Source of the DNA: Alphaproteobacteria bacterium
GTDB taxonomy: Bacteria > Pseudomonadota > Alphaproteobacteria > Micropepsales > Micropepsaceae
Assembly: GCA_947473475.1 (NCBI GenBank)
Contig: CANJBZ010000002.1
Location: forward strand, 1-64,000
DNA: 64,000 bases
Reading direction: 5' to 3'
Shown: positions 54,942-63,811 of the stretch, piece by piece
How positions within the stretch are numbered: position 1 is the stretch's first letter
Layout of the letters: each line of letters starts with the position of its first letter
Notes under the pieces: generated by a model
Database searches by the model: none
Told to the model about the DNA's origin: nothing
Seen by the model: only the letters and a program-made list of their open reading frames with translations
Position numbers and translations under genes: made by a program

Positions 54942-57232
54942 GACGGCGAAGCGCTTCCCGTCACAAAGGTTTCAGGTGGCAGACCGGCTTTGTTACGCTC
55001 CCACATCTGTACAAACGCCGCTTCCAGATTGCGCGTGAACCGCGCCGTGTCGAACAGCGCGCAGCTATCGCGGTTGGCGCGCAGCTTTGCTTTGAGGCTT
55101 GCAAGCGTTGCCGGTTCGCGAGCAAGTCGCAGCGCCAGCGTCTCATACTCCTCGGACGAATAGGTGATGAGTTCCGGAACGCCTGCCGCTTCGAGCAAGC
55201 TTGCCGCGACCCGCCCCGCGAAGGTCGATCCCAGCATCGTCACAAGCGGCAGGCCCATCCACAGCGCGTCGCTTGCGGTTGTGTGCGCCGTGTAGGGCTG
55301 CGTGTCGAGGAATAGATCCGCAAGGCTCTGGCGCGCCAGGTGACTTTGCGGATCGGTGCGCGGCGCAAACACCAGCCGTTCCGGCGCGACGCCTTTGGCG
55401 GCAGCCTCACGCCGCAAATTGCGGACCACAACCTCATTGTCCCTGAGGAGCCACAGCACACTGCCATCGACTTGCGAAAGAAGCCGCATCCAGATCTGAA
55501 ACGTTTCAGGCAAAATTTTGTGGTTATTGTTGAAGCAGCTGAAGACAAATCCCCGCTCCGGCAGACCATAATCCGCACGCGAATGAGGCGGCACAAGCAC
55601 TTGCCGGGCGCGGTCATTGCACTGATAGGTGTCGGGCAGATACGCGATTTGCTCGGTATAAAAAGCCCGGTGCTCCGGCGGAATGACGATGCGGTCGGCG
55701 ATCAGATAATCAACATAGTCCACGGCCATGGTGCCGGGAAAGCCCAGATAATGCGCTTGCACAGGCGCGATGCGCTGACCCAGCAACCCTGGCCGGCCCT
55801 CCGCCGTGTAGCCCTTCAAATCCACGGCAATGTCGATGTCGAGATCACGCAGAACCACGGCGGCCTCCGCGTCGTTCATATCGCGAATATCGATGAAGCG
55901 GTCGAAGGAACGCTCCAGGCGGGACCGCATCGGACTTCTGTCATCGGCCGAATAGGAAACAGCCAGCGTTTCAAACCGGCTCCTGTCATGGTGCTCGAAA
56001 ACCCCGGCCATCAGGAACGCCGTCGCATGCGCGCGAAAATCCGCCGACAGATAGGCGATTCGTATCTTGTCATGCTGCGGCCGCTCCGGCTGCCTCAAAG
56101 GCGCGCTCGCACCGGGATATTTGCCGCCCGCCCAAATGTGCGCGCATTGCAATTGCTCCGCCAGAGAATTGGACAGGATCGCGTTGCCCGTCGGATCGAT
56201 GACGAAGGCTCCCGCCTCCAGGCCGGCGGAAACCTGCGCGCGCTCGGATTCCAGCGTGCGCCAGTCGCAGCAATGAAGATGGCAAATCGCAATATAGCCG
56301 GGCAGCCAGGTCGGCGCCGCGGGGCTGGCCTGCAAGATTTGATAATCCTCGGCCGCTTCCTCGAAACGCTCCAGTTCGAACAGCATGTTGGCGCGGTTCT
56401 CACGCAAGGCGCTCTCGTTCGGCTCAAGAGCCACCGCCCTTTCGAAGCAGGCAAGCGCTTCGGGCCTGCGATTCAGCAGCTTCAACGCAAAACCGCGAGC
56501 ATGCCACGCCTTGGCGTCATCGGGTTTGCGCTTGAGATAGTTGTCGTAAGCGGCCGCTGCCTCGTCATGGCGATTCATGAGGGCGAAAAGATCGCCGCGC
56601 CGCGCGAGCAATTCGGGGTTATCCGGCAAACGCTGCAGCGCCTTGTCGTTCGCCTCAAGCGATTCTTCATGGCGCTGAAGCCGCGCCAGCAAAATCGCTT
56701 TGTTCTTCCAGGCCTCGGCATAATTGGGCTTAAGGACGGCGGCGCGGTCGTAAGCCGCCAATGCTTCTTCAAAACGCTCCGCCGCCTGAAGGGCGCTACC
56801 ATGATTGTTCCACGCTTCCGCGAGATCGGGGCGCACGTCCACCACGCGCTGCGAATTGGCAAGCGCCTCGGGAAACCGTTTCAAAGTCCATAAGACACCG
56901 CCGCGATTCACCAGAGCTTCGATGTAATCGGGGCGCACGGCGATCGCACGATCGAACGCCGACAGCGCCTCTTCAAGCCGGTTCATTCGCTGCAGCAGGC
57001 ACGCGTGATTGTATGCCGCCTCGGAAGCGCCAGGATTGGAAGCCGCTGCCTGCCCGATCAGACGCTCGGCCTCTTCGATCTTTCCGGTTTGATAGCTGAT
57101 GATGCCCAGCGCATGCAGCGCCTCAAAATGATCGGGCTGGCGGCGCAGCAGCGTGCGATAGATTTCCGCGGCCTCCGCGATTTTTCCGCTACGCCGAAGC
57201 TGAAGCGCGTCCTGGAGCAGGGCTTCGCTCAT
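54938..57232 (-). CDS. TPR-GT41 (SPINDLY/OGT-like) glycosyltransferase, copy 4 (longest)
   Basis: At 764 residues this is the largest paralog, with eight to nine TPR units (1-300), a CCDWRTLESE linker (321-330) and a GT41 domain from about 388. Motifs are DF-RA-H402, GYTAEGRPGLLGQRIAPVQAHYLGFPGTM (Ile for Pro in the RPAP motif), NNNHKILPETF and AHTTASDALW. The extra repeats imply a longer superhelix for target recognition. Its ATG overlaps the stop of the decayed sixth copy upstream (ATGA). Confidence 0.9.
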   Translation of the reverse strand: MSEALLQDALQLRRSGKIAEAAEIYRTLLRRQPDHFEALHALGIISYQTGKIEEAERLIGQAAASNPGASEAAYNHACLLQRMNRLEEALSAFDRAIAVRPDYIEALVNRGGVLWTLKRFPEALANSQRVVDVRPDLAEAWNNHGSALQAAERFEEALAAYDRAAVLKPNYAEAWKNKAILLARLQRHEESLEANDKALQRLPDNPELLARRGDLFALMNRHDEAAAAYDNYLKRKPDDAKAWHARGFALKLLNRRPEALACFERAVALEPNESALRENRANMLFELERFEEAAEDYQILQASPAAPTWLPGYIAICHLHCCDWRTLESERAQVSAGLEAGAFVIDPTGNAILSNSLAEQLQCAHIWAGGKYPGASAPLRQPERPQHDKIRIAYLSADFRAHATAFLMAGVFEHHDRSRFETLAVSYSADDRSPMRSRLERSFDRFIDIRDMNDAEAAVVLRDLDIDIAVDLKGYTAEGRPGLLGQRIAPVQAHYLGFPGTMAVDYVDYLIADRIVIPPEHRAFYTEQIAYLPDTYQCNDRARQVLVPPHSRADYGLPERGFVFSCFNNNHKILPETFQIWMRLLSQVDGSVLWLLRDNEVVVRNLRREAAAKGVAPERLVFAPRTDPQSHLARQSLADLFLDTQPYTAHTTASDALWMGLPLVTMLGSTFAGRVAASLLEAAGVPELITYSSEEYETLALRLAREPATLASLKAKLRANRDSCALFDTARFTRNLEAAFVQMWERNKAGLPPETFVTGSASPS

Positions 57233-57630
57233 GCGTTCTCCTCAACCGTGAAACCTGCGGGCGAAAGACCTGCCTCAGCGTGATCTGCCATTGTCACAAA
57301 GGCACCTTCCAAAGCGCGTGTGAACCGCGCCCTATCGAAGGCCGGCATGGCTCCCCGGCCACGCGCAAACTTAGTTCTTATGGTGCTCAAGTGTTAGGGC
57401 TCCCTGGCGAGGCGCAGTGCGGCGCTTTCATAAGCCGCTTCCGATGGCACGATCAATTCCTCCAGCCCGAGAGCGGTCAACTGACTGGCCAAGAAGCGAA
57501 CCGCGAGCGCATACAAAGCTTCGCCATGCTGCGGCTCATTTTTCAATATGGAATGATAACCCTGAGCCGGCTCGGCAAGCCGGCCTGCGCGGTGCAGACG
57601 CATGGCTTCCTGCAGCCTCGCGTCGCTCAT
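57229..57630 (-). pseudogene. Decayed sixth TPR-GT41 copy (internal deletion plus premature stop)
   Basis: The first about 44 codons (MSDARLQEAMRLHRAGRLAE...) are one TPR unit like the paralogs'. They join in frame to the C-terminal GT41 region (ASQLTALGLEELIVPSEAAYES, ALRLAREP), so most of the TPR array and catalytic core have been deleted. A TAA at 57394-57396 then interrupts it. The same frame continues past it with FDRARFTRALEGAF and AGLSPAGFTVEENA, which match the ends of the paralogs, to a TGA at 57229-57231. Both ends keep the ATGA overlaps of the array, which shows a former full-length gene. Confidence 0.85.
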
Positions 57631-59705
57631 GACAGCGGCTCAACGGCGAAACTTTCCGGCGGGCGCCCTGCCCGGCGCTGCTCGACCATGCGCGAGTACG
57701 CCGTTTCGAGATGACCCGTGAACCGCGCCGTGTCGAACAGGGCGCAGGTGTCACGGTTGCGCGAAAGCTTCGCTTTGACCGCGTTGAGCGCATCGCGGTC
57801 ATGCGCGAGACGCCGCGCGAATTGTTCGTACTCGTTCAACGATGCCCTGGCCAATTCCGGCATTCCCGCGGCCGTCACCAGACTGGTTGCAACGCGCGCC
57901 GCGAAGGTGGGTCCCATGAACGTCAACACGGGAAGTCCAACCCACAGCGCATCGCTGCATGTCGTGTGCGCGGTGTAAGGCGAGGTATCGAGAAATAAAT
58001 CCGCCAGCCGCTGCCGCGCCAGATGTTCCGCTGGTGTGGTGCGCGGCGCGAAGATCAGACGCTCAGGAGCGACGCCACGCGCTTGCGCCTGCGCGCGCAA
58101 ATTCCGCGCGGCCGCCGGATTGTCTTCCAACAGCCAAAGGACGCTGCCTTCGGTGCCCGCCAACAGCCGCATCCAGACGTCGAATATCTCAGGCGTGATT
58201 TTGTAATTGTTGTTGAAGCAACAGAACACAAAACCCGTTTCCGGAAGACCGCTTTCCGCGCGCGTTGGCGTATGCTCCGCCACCTGCCGTCTGGAATCGT
58301 TCGCCTGATAGGTATCGGGCAGATAGACCACCTTCTCGGCGTAGAACTGTTGCTCGTTCGCCGGAACCAGTACGCGATCGGCCAGAATATAGTCCATGTG
58401 CTCCGCGCCCATGGTGCCCGGAAACCCGAGGAAATTTACCTGCACGGGCGCCGGGCGCTGCTTCAGGATCGCCGGACGGCAGCCTTCGGTGAACCCCATC
58501 AAATCCACCGCAACGTCCACTTCCAGCTTGCGCAATAGCGCGGCCACTTGGCCGTCGGATGCGCTTCGCACGTCATGGAAGTGTTCGAAAGCATCGCGAA
58601 TTCGCGTGCGGATATCGCTTTCACCCCAGGCGCCGAACGACACGCCGATGGTCTCAAACCGGCTCTTGTCATGATGCTCGAAGACGCCGGCAATCAGGAA
58701 CGCGACCGGATGCGGACGGAAATCCGCCGTCAAATAGGCGACGCGTATACGTTCATGCGCGTACCGCTCGCCGCGCCAGAGCGGTGGGCCCGAAGGCTCG
58801 TCCGCCATCAGAATGCGCGCGCATTGCAGTTGATCCGGGGGAGAACGCGAAATCGCCAGATTGCCCTGCGGATCGATGATCCGCTGCCTTTGCGCGAGCG
58901 ACTGATTGAGCCTCTTGCGATCGCTCTCCAGTTTGCTCCAATCGCACACACGCAAGCGGCACTGAATCAGGAAACCCTCGACATAGGGCAGATCGGGCGC
59001 ACGATTCAGCACTTCCGCATAATCGCGTGCAGCGTCTTCAAAGCGCTTCAGCTCGAAATTGACATTGGCGCGATTGTTCCAGGCATCCGCGTTGGACGGA
59101 TCGAGCGTCACCGCCTTATCGAACGAAGTCAGCGCATCGGTCTGACGCTTCACTTCGATCAGCGCCACGCCGCGCATGTTCCAGCCTTGCGCGAAACCGG
59201 GCTGCATCGCGAGAAGCGCGTCATAAGCCGCAACCGCTTCGCCATGGCGATTGAGCATCAGCAAAAGATCGGCGCGCCGGTACAGCGTGTCAGGATTTTT
59301 CGGCTCGAGCGCCAGCGTCTTTTCGATGACGGCGAGCGCATCTTGCGGCCGGTTGAGCGCCAGCAACGCGCTTGCCTTGCCCTTCAGCGCGGGCGGCACA
59401 TTGGGTCGAAGGGCAACAATCCTGTCAAAGTCGGTGAGCGCCTCGGCCGGCCGGCCCATGCGCAACAGCACGGACGCACGGTTGCCAAGCGCATCAATGT
59501 AATCCGGTTTGAGAGCAATAGCCTGCCCGAACCGTTGCAGAGCCTCTTCGACGCGGCCCGATTGGAGGTGAAGCATCGCGAGCGCTTGCAGCGCCTCGAC
59601 CTGCAGGGGATCGCGCCGGACAATTTCGGCATAGGCCTGTGCCGCTTCGGCGAGCCTTCCCGCGCGGTGCAGCGCGGCGGCAGTCTGCAGCGCGGGGTTG
59701 GTCAT
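57627..59705 (-). CDS. TPR-GT41 (SPINDLY/OGT-like) glycosyltransferase, copy 5 (first of the array)
   Basis: This 692-residue protein opens the array. It has about seven TPR units (residues 1-240), the CDWSKLESD linker (254-262) and a GT41 domain from about 315. Motifs are intact: DF-RP-H332, GFTEGCRPAILKQRPAPVQVNFLGFPGTMG, NNNYKITPEIFDVWMRLL and AHTTCSDALWVG. It is the closest to the expected family pattern. The stop overlaps the ATG of the decayed copy. The 132 bases upstream likely hold the array promoter but none was clear. Confidence 0.92.
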   Translation of the reverse strand: MTNPALQTAAALHRAGRLAEAAQAYAEIVRRDPLQVEALQALAMLHLQSGRVEEALQRFGQAIALKPDYIDALGNRASVLLRMGRPAEALTDFDRIVALRPNVPPALKGKASALLALNRPQDALAVIEKTLALEPKNPDTLYRRADLLLMLNRHGEAVAAYDALLAMQPGFAQGWNMRGVALIEVKRQTDALTSFDKAVTLDPSNADAWNNRANVNFELKRFEDAARDYAEVLNRAPDLPYVEGFLIQCRLRVCDWSKLESDRKRLNQSLAQRQRIIDPQGNLAISRSPPDQLQCARILMADEPSGPPLWRGERYAHERIRVAYLTADFRPHPVAFLIAGVFEHHDKSRFETIGVSFGAWGESDIRTRIRDAFEHFHDVRSASDGQVAALLRKLEVDVAVDLMGFTEGCRPAILKQRPAPVQVNFLGFPGTMGAEHMDYILADRVLVPANEQQFYAEKVVYLPDTYQANDSRRQVAEHTPTRAESGLPETGFVFCCFNNNYKITPEIFDVWMRLLAGTEGSVLWLLEDNPAAARNLRAQAQARGVAPERLIFAPRTTPAEHLARQRLADLFLDTSPYTAHTTCSDALWVGLPVLTFMGPTFAARVATSLVTAAGMPELARASLNEYEQFARRLAHDRDALNAVKAKLSRNRDTCALFDTARFTGHLETAYSRMVEQRRAGRPPESFAVEPLS

Positions 59706-59837
59706 GACGCGAGGCGGGTCCGAATATGTCTGGCCCCCGTCTTACCCGGTCCCAAGAAAAAATTCACGCGGAGGCGCGGAGGGCACGGCGTTCTCCCCAC
59801 TCTCGCGTAGGAATTTCTGCCGGCCCCTCAAGCAAAG

Positions 59838-60356
59838 CTAATAAGGCAGGCCGGTCGTCGGATTAGTCGGGGTCTGTGTGGTCGAGCCATCCTGCGCCAT
59901 ACCGGTCCGCCGCGGGGCTCCGCTCGGGGGGGCCAAGGGCATGGAAGGCCCGCGAAGCTCCGCCTGGGAAACGCGGCCGTCCTTGGTCTTGTCGGCAAGC
60001 TCGAAATAGGAATGCACCGTATTGCCGAACTCCCGCATGTCGACGCAGCCGTCCAGGTTCCAATCGTTGAGGGGCGAAGCTTCCGTCCCATCGCGCTCCA
60101 GACGGCGCTGGTTTTCCGCGCGCACCTCTGGCGGGTCGAGGCAATTGTCCTTGTTCTCGTCGGCGGCGGTGAAATCGACTTTAAGGCCGCCATCCATTTC
60201 TTCGCGTGTGATCACCCCGTCATGATTGACGTCGTACCGAAGCAGCAGCAAGGCGCTCGCCGGAACGCCGGCAGGCAGACGTTGCGCCGCCATTGCCATC
60301 GGCAACGAAACGACGAAGCTTAAGCCCGCAGCGGCAAATAACTCGAAGCGCCTCAT
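59838..60356 (-). CDS. secreted EF-hand protein with four calcium loops
   Basis: This 172-residue protein starts at MRRFELFAAAG (GGAGGG upstream) with a signal peptide to about residue 24. It contains four EF-hand loops: DVNHDGVITREE, DENKDNCLDPPE, DWNLDGCVDMRE and DKTKDGRVSQAE. The second and third have Cys near the loop end and could form a disulfide. A Pro/Thr-rich tail follows. It probably binds calcium in the periplasm. It lies next to a second EF-hand gene of similar design. Confidence 0.85.
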   Translation of the reverse strand: MRRFELFAAAGLSFVVSLPMAMAAQRLPAGVPASALLLLRYDVNHDGVITREEMDGGLKVDFTAADENKDNCLDPPEVRAENQRRLERDGTEASPLNDWNLDGCVDMREFGNTVHSYFELADKTKDGRVSQAELRGPSMPLAPPSGAPRRTGMAQDGSTTQTPTNPTTGLPY

Positions 60357-60428
60357 CACAATAACCCTCCACGACAGAACAAAACTACTACACTTAGCCC
60401 GCGGACGGAAAGCCACCCGCTGGTTTGG

Positions 60429-60935
60429 TTACCGCCGCCGCTCTTGACCGGGCCCAGCGGCGGCGGCCGGCCCCTGGCCCTGGCGCGGCAGGCGCAGCTC
60501 GTCCATATCCAGTTTGCCATCCATGTCCTTGTCCATTTCGGCAAACATGGAGCGCGCCGTGCTGGCGAATTCGTCGAACTCGATCTGATTGTTGCGGTTC
60601 CAATCGATCAGCGGCGAGGCGCCAGTCCCGGCGGCACGAAAGCGGCGGTCGTTTTCGGCCTGCATTTCCGCGACGTCAAAACGTCCATCATGGTTGGTAT
60701 CGGCGCCATCGAATTGGCGGCGCAGCGCCGCTTCCAGTTCATCGCGTGTGACGGAGCCATCGCTGTTCCCATCGAACGACAGAAGAAAACGGATATTCTG
60801 CTCCAATTCGCTGGGCGGACGCGGCGCGCCGGCCATTGCCCCAGGAGGCCCGCGGCGCTGCGCGGGGCCTCCGCACGCAGCAGCTACGACCAATATAGCC
60901 GCGCAAACCGCGATGATCCTCGGGTCAAATTTCAT
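60429..60935 (-). CDS. EF-hand lipoprotein
   Basis: This 168-residue protein has a lipoprotein signal peptide with the lipobox VAAAC (C21), so it is probably lipid-anchored. It has four EF-hand-type loops: DGNSDGSVTRDE, DTNHDGRFDVAE, DWNRNNQIEFDE (Asn-rich, probably weak) and DKDMDGKLDMDE. A Gly/Gln/Arg-rich tail follows. It is a paralog of the downstream gene and is probably co-transcribed with it. Calcium binding is inferred. Confidence 0.85.
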   Translation of the reverse strand: MKFDPRIIAVCAAILVVAAACGGPAQRRGPPGAMAGAPRPPSELEQNIRFLLSFDGNSDGSVTRDELEAALRRQFDGADTNHDGRFDVAEMQAENDRRFRAAGTGASPLIDWNRNNQIEFDEFASTARSMFAEMDKDMDGKLDMDELRLPRQGQGPAAAAGPGQERRR

Positions 60936-61033
60936 TCAGAAAACCAGATATCGACAGAGCCATTGTAGCCCGTCTTCCCTCGATGGTGCGTGAATTCGCA
61001 GAGAACCCGGCTTCATTCTTGGCCGTCTGCGCT

Positions 61034-61516
61034 TCAGCGTTGGGCAGCTTGCTTGCCGAGCACGGTTTCCAGCGTGAACTTGGCGAGTTCTTCGGAATTG
61101 CCGCCGCCAACGCCAATCGCGCCGGCGACCTGCCCGTCCACCACGATGGGAACGCCGCCCGACCGTGGGAAATCCCCGATCCAGTCGGCCGCGCCATTCT
61201 TCTTGGAGTTCACATCGTCTTCGAGGGCGGAGGTCGCGCGCTGCCAATGCGCCGCCGTTTTCGCCTTCAAAATGGCGGTTTCCGCGAAAGTGGCCTGGCC
61301 GCCCATCGCATGAAAATCGATCAGCACGCCCGAAATATCCACCACCGCGCAGCCGACGGTCTGCTTGGTCTGTTGAGCCCGCGCAACGCAGGCATCGACC
61401 AATTTACGGGCGGTAGCGGGGCTGACCTGCTTGCGCTCGATAAAGGCGGGCTGCGCCGAGGCTACGGCGGTCAAGGTGCAGGCGAACAGAGCAGACAGCA
61501 AAATGGCTTTGCGCAC
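61034..61516 (-). CDS. secreted GlcG/HbpS-like protein
   Basis: This 160-residue protein starts at a GTG (61516) preceded by GGAG and has a signal peptide ending at about residue 22 (VASA). The rest is the GlcG/HbpS fold: VSPATARKLVDACVARAQQ, TVGCAVVDISGVLIDFHAMGGQATFAETAILKAKTA and VPIVVDGQVAGAIGVGGGNSEEL. HbpS binds heme, and other members are of unknown function. The periplasmic location suggests a small-molecule or heme-binding role. It is a single gene upstream of the EF-hand pair on the same strand. Confidence 0.85.
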   Translation of the reverse strand: MRKAILLSALFACTLTAVASAQPAFIERKQVSPATARKLVDACVARAQQTKQTVGCAVVDISGVLIDFHAMGGQATFAETAILKAKTAAHWQRATSALEDDVNSKKNGAADWIGDFPRSGGVPIVVDGQVAGAIGVGGGNSEELAKFTLETVLGKQAAQR

Positions 61517-61665
61517 GGGCGATTCTCCAAAGGAAACTCGCCACGAGTTTAGAGCCCCGGACCTCGCGCGGTCCAGACAAGGTCACGGCCCATCAAACCA
61601 AGAGCGCGGAACAATTTAGCAGGCCAACCTGTTTATCCCTTAGGAAACTCAACCCTTGGTGCCTC

Positions 61666-61746
61666 ATGCGCTCCGGTCTGCTTTGGCTTATTGGAATCCC
61701 CATCCCGATCATCATCATCATTGCGCTGTTTAGCGGCCACCTTTAA
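61666..61746 (+). CDS. 26-residue hydrophobic peptide
   Basis: This short frame lies in the otherwise empty 344-base gap 61517-61860. It encodes a single hydrophobic segment (LLWLIGIPIPIIIIIALF) with a basic start (MR) and a GHL end. Small membrane peptides with an LIGIPIPII-type core are common in bacterial genomes, as I recall. A Shine-Dalgarno sequence is weak. The rest of the gap shows no gene, apart from an imperfect hairpin at about 61753-61770. Confidence 0.45.
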   Translation: MRSGLLWLIGIPIPIIIIIALFSGHL

Positions 61747-61860
61747 CACTCGAAACACCCCCTTGGGCGTGTCCCAGGTATGAGCGGCGTCGAAGCTGCC
61801 ACTCACGACCGTAAGCGCGAATTGGGCTATGCTGGAGTCGCCCGACTCCGGAGAAACGAC

Positions 61861-62880
61861 ATGAAGACCGCCTGCGCAGCATTCGCCCTTTTGCTCGCCG
61901 CATCCCCAGCTCTCGCCCAGAATGTCAAAATCACGCCGATCGGTTCGCATCCCGGCGAAATGTGCGCGAACGACCGCGCGATGATTTTCGAGGATCCGAC
62001 GGGGGTCCGCTTTCTCTACGATGCGGGGCCGACCGTGACCGGCGGAGACGATCCGCGTCTCGGCGCCGTTCACGTCGTGCTGCTTACCCACATGCACGGC
62101 GATCACATCGGCGATCTGAAGTTAAAGGCGCGCGGTGAAGGTACCTGCGGGAACTCGACGCGGGTGCCCGCCCCGAATTCAACAACCGCCGAAGTCGTGT
62201 CGGCAAAGAGCGCCGTCCTGGTGACGACGCGCGCGATGGCCGGCTTCGTCCACAACAAAGTCGACATCATCCATGGCGGCGGCAGCAAGCCGATGGATTT
62301 CTGCCCCACGCTGGACGTTACCGTCCCGGTTCAGGCCGCGTGCAGCTCGCGCATCGACATGGGCGGCGTTTTTACGGCCCGGACCCAAGACGCGCGGCAG
62401 GGCGTGGAATTCACCATCGTCTATTCGGCGCATGACAACGCCGTCGCGCCCGCACTTCTAACCAAGCCCCAGCAAGACGAATTGAGAGCCGACGGGGCCA
62501 CGCTCCAATACGGACCGCCGGTCGGCTTTGTCGTAAAGTTTACGAACGGGCTCGTCGTCTATCTGTCGAGCGATACAACCGTCTTCGGCGACATGAAAAC
62601 GGTTGTCCACGATTATCACAAGGCGAACCTGGCCGTGATTAATCTCGGGCCAATCCCAGGCATTTTTCAATCCGGAGCGTACGCCGTTAACGACCTGCTC
62701 AAGCCGGCGTCGGTCATCCTCACGCATGTGAACGAGGCTGCGACGCAGGGCGGTAAGCTGATTTCAACCACGCAGACGGCAGCGTTGATGAAGCAGATCA
62801 AAACGCCCACCTATCTCGCGATCAGCGAACGCACCATGGAGTTCGACGGCAAAGGCAAATGCGTCGGGGGATGCCAATAA
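61861..62880 (+). CDS. secreted metallo-beta-lactamase-fold hydrolase
   Basis: This 339-residue protein starts at MKTACAAFAL (GGAGAAACGAC upstream) and has a signal peptide ending at about residue 20 (PALA). It has the MBL motif H77-x-H79-x-D81-H82 (THMHGDHIGD), a mid-domain AHDN and DTTVFGD with a metal-bridging Asp, and a late His (LTHVNEA). The layout resembles beta-lactamase-superfamily proteins related to RNase Z and lactonases rather than true beta-lactamases. The substrate is unknown. It is a second periplasmic MBL protein in this window, unrelated in detail to the one at 2730. Confidence 0.8.
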   Translation: MKTACAAFALLLAASPALAQNVKITPIGSHPGEMCANDRAMIFEDPTGVRFLYDAGPTVTGGDDPRLGAVHVVLLTHMHGDHIGDLKLKARGEGTCGNSTRVPAPNSTTAEVVSAKSAVLVTTRAMAGFVHNKVDIIHGGGSKPMDFCPTLDVTVPVQAACSSRIDMGGVFTARTQDARQGVEFTIVYSAHDNAVAPALLTKPQQDELRADGATLQYGPPVGFVVKFTNGLVVYLSSDTTVFGDMKTVVHDYHKANLAVINLGPIPGIFQSGAYAVNDLLKPASVILTHVNEAATQGGKLISTTQTAALMKQIKTPTYLAISERTMEFDGKGKCVGGCQ

Positions 62881-62911
62881 GCCACGCTACCGCGCGAATG
62901 TGCTCGCGGGG

Positions 62912-63811
62912 TCAGTGCGGGTATTGCGGCACCGCAACGCGGCCCAGACTGTCAGGATAAGGCGTGCGGGCTTTTGTCACGTCCGATTCCAGTATGGTCT
63001 GGGTCTCTCCGTTGACGATCGGATTTCGCTGATTGTCGATATCCGGGACGTTCTCCAAACGCGGCTGAGCGTCGTTGCGCTTGTTGAAGCGCCGCACGAC
63101 CGTCCAGGGCTGCGTCATAGAGACAGGGTCCTCGATCGTGATGACGTCTTCCATAGTCGTGTCGCTGGTCTTGCGGATACGCTCCGTCAGCTTCGCCTGA
63201 CCGCTCAGCGCAAGGCCGGTGCGGTCGACCGGCACATAGCCTTTTAAGCTGACGGTTTGCACAACCAGCGTGTCGCCTTCCCAGTGCCCCAGGGAATATC
63301 CGTCGAATGTCGGCCAAAGTTCATCGGCCGGAGGCATCGCGCGGCCATCGGTGTAGATAAACCGGACGTCCGGATGCTCATGGACGACCCACACCATTTC
63401 GGGCGAGACGACAAACTGAAAGCCATAGGGAAGAGTCATCATCCGCGGCATGCCGGCAGGGTACGCTGCGGACAGCGGATCGGTGAATTTGCCTTGCCGC
63501 ACGACGTCAGTGAGAAATTTGGTATAGGCCGCCTCCCATTCCGGCTTGAAGGGCGGATAGTCCCGGGCGTTCGGATTGGTGTTCGGATTTAACGCCCCGC
63601 GCGATTGATCGAACAGCGTGCCCGTACCGACCCAAACTCCCGACCAATCCGGCAGCTTCGCATAGGCCTGCACCCGTGCGGTTGACATCGTCTCGGCGGC
63701 AAACGCGTGCGGAACCGGCGAAATACAGACGGCGGCGCCAAAAAGAGCCGCGAAGCAAACGGTCACGCGTAGGAATTTTAGATTGCTCTTCATGAACGCA
63801 AATCCGGACAT
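62912..63811 (-). CDS. secreted protein of unknown function
   Basis: This 299-residue protein has a signal peptide (about residues 7-38, ending AFA). The mature part starts with LPDWSGVWVGTGT and continues with GMPRMMTLPYGFQFVVSPEMVW, EHPDVRFIYTDGRAMPP and SLGHWEGDTLVVQT. These segments recur in secreted proteins of sphingomonads and relatives that I cannot assign. The two possible starts (63811 with GGGGGGG upstream and 63793) give the same mature protein. It converges with the MBL gene. The final 190 bases of the window upstream of it show no gene. Confidence 0.7.
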   Translation of the reverse strand: MSGFAFMKSNLKFLRVTVCFAALFGAAVCISPVPHAFAAETMSTARVQAYAKLPDWSGVWVGTGTLFDQSRGALNPNTNPNARDYPPFKPEWEAAYTKFLTDVVRQGKFTDPLSAAYPAGMPRMMTLPYGFQFVVSPEMVWVVHEHPDVRFIYTDGRAMPPADELWPTFDGYSLGHWEGDTLVVQTVSLKGYVPVDRTGLALSGQAKLTERIRKTSDTTMEDVITIEDPVSMTQPWTVVRRFNKRNDAQPRLENVPDIDNQRNPIVNGETQTILESDVTKARTPYPDSLGRVAVPQYPH

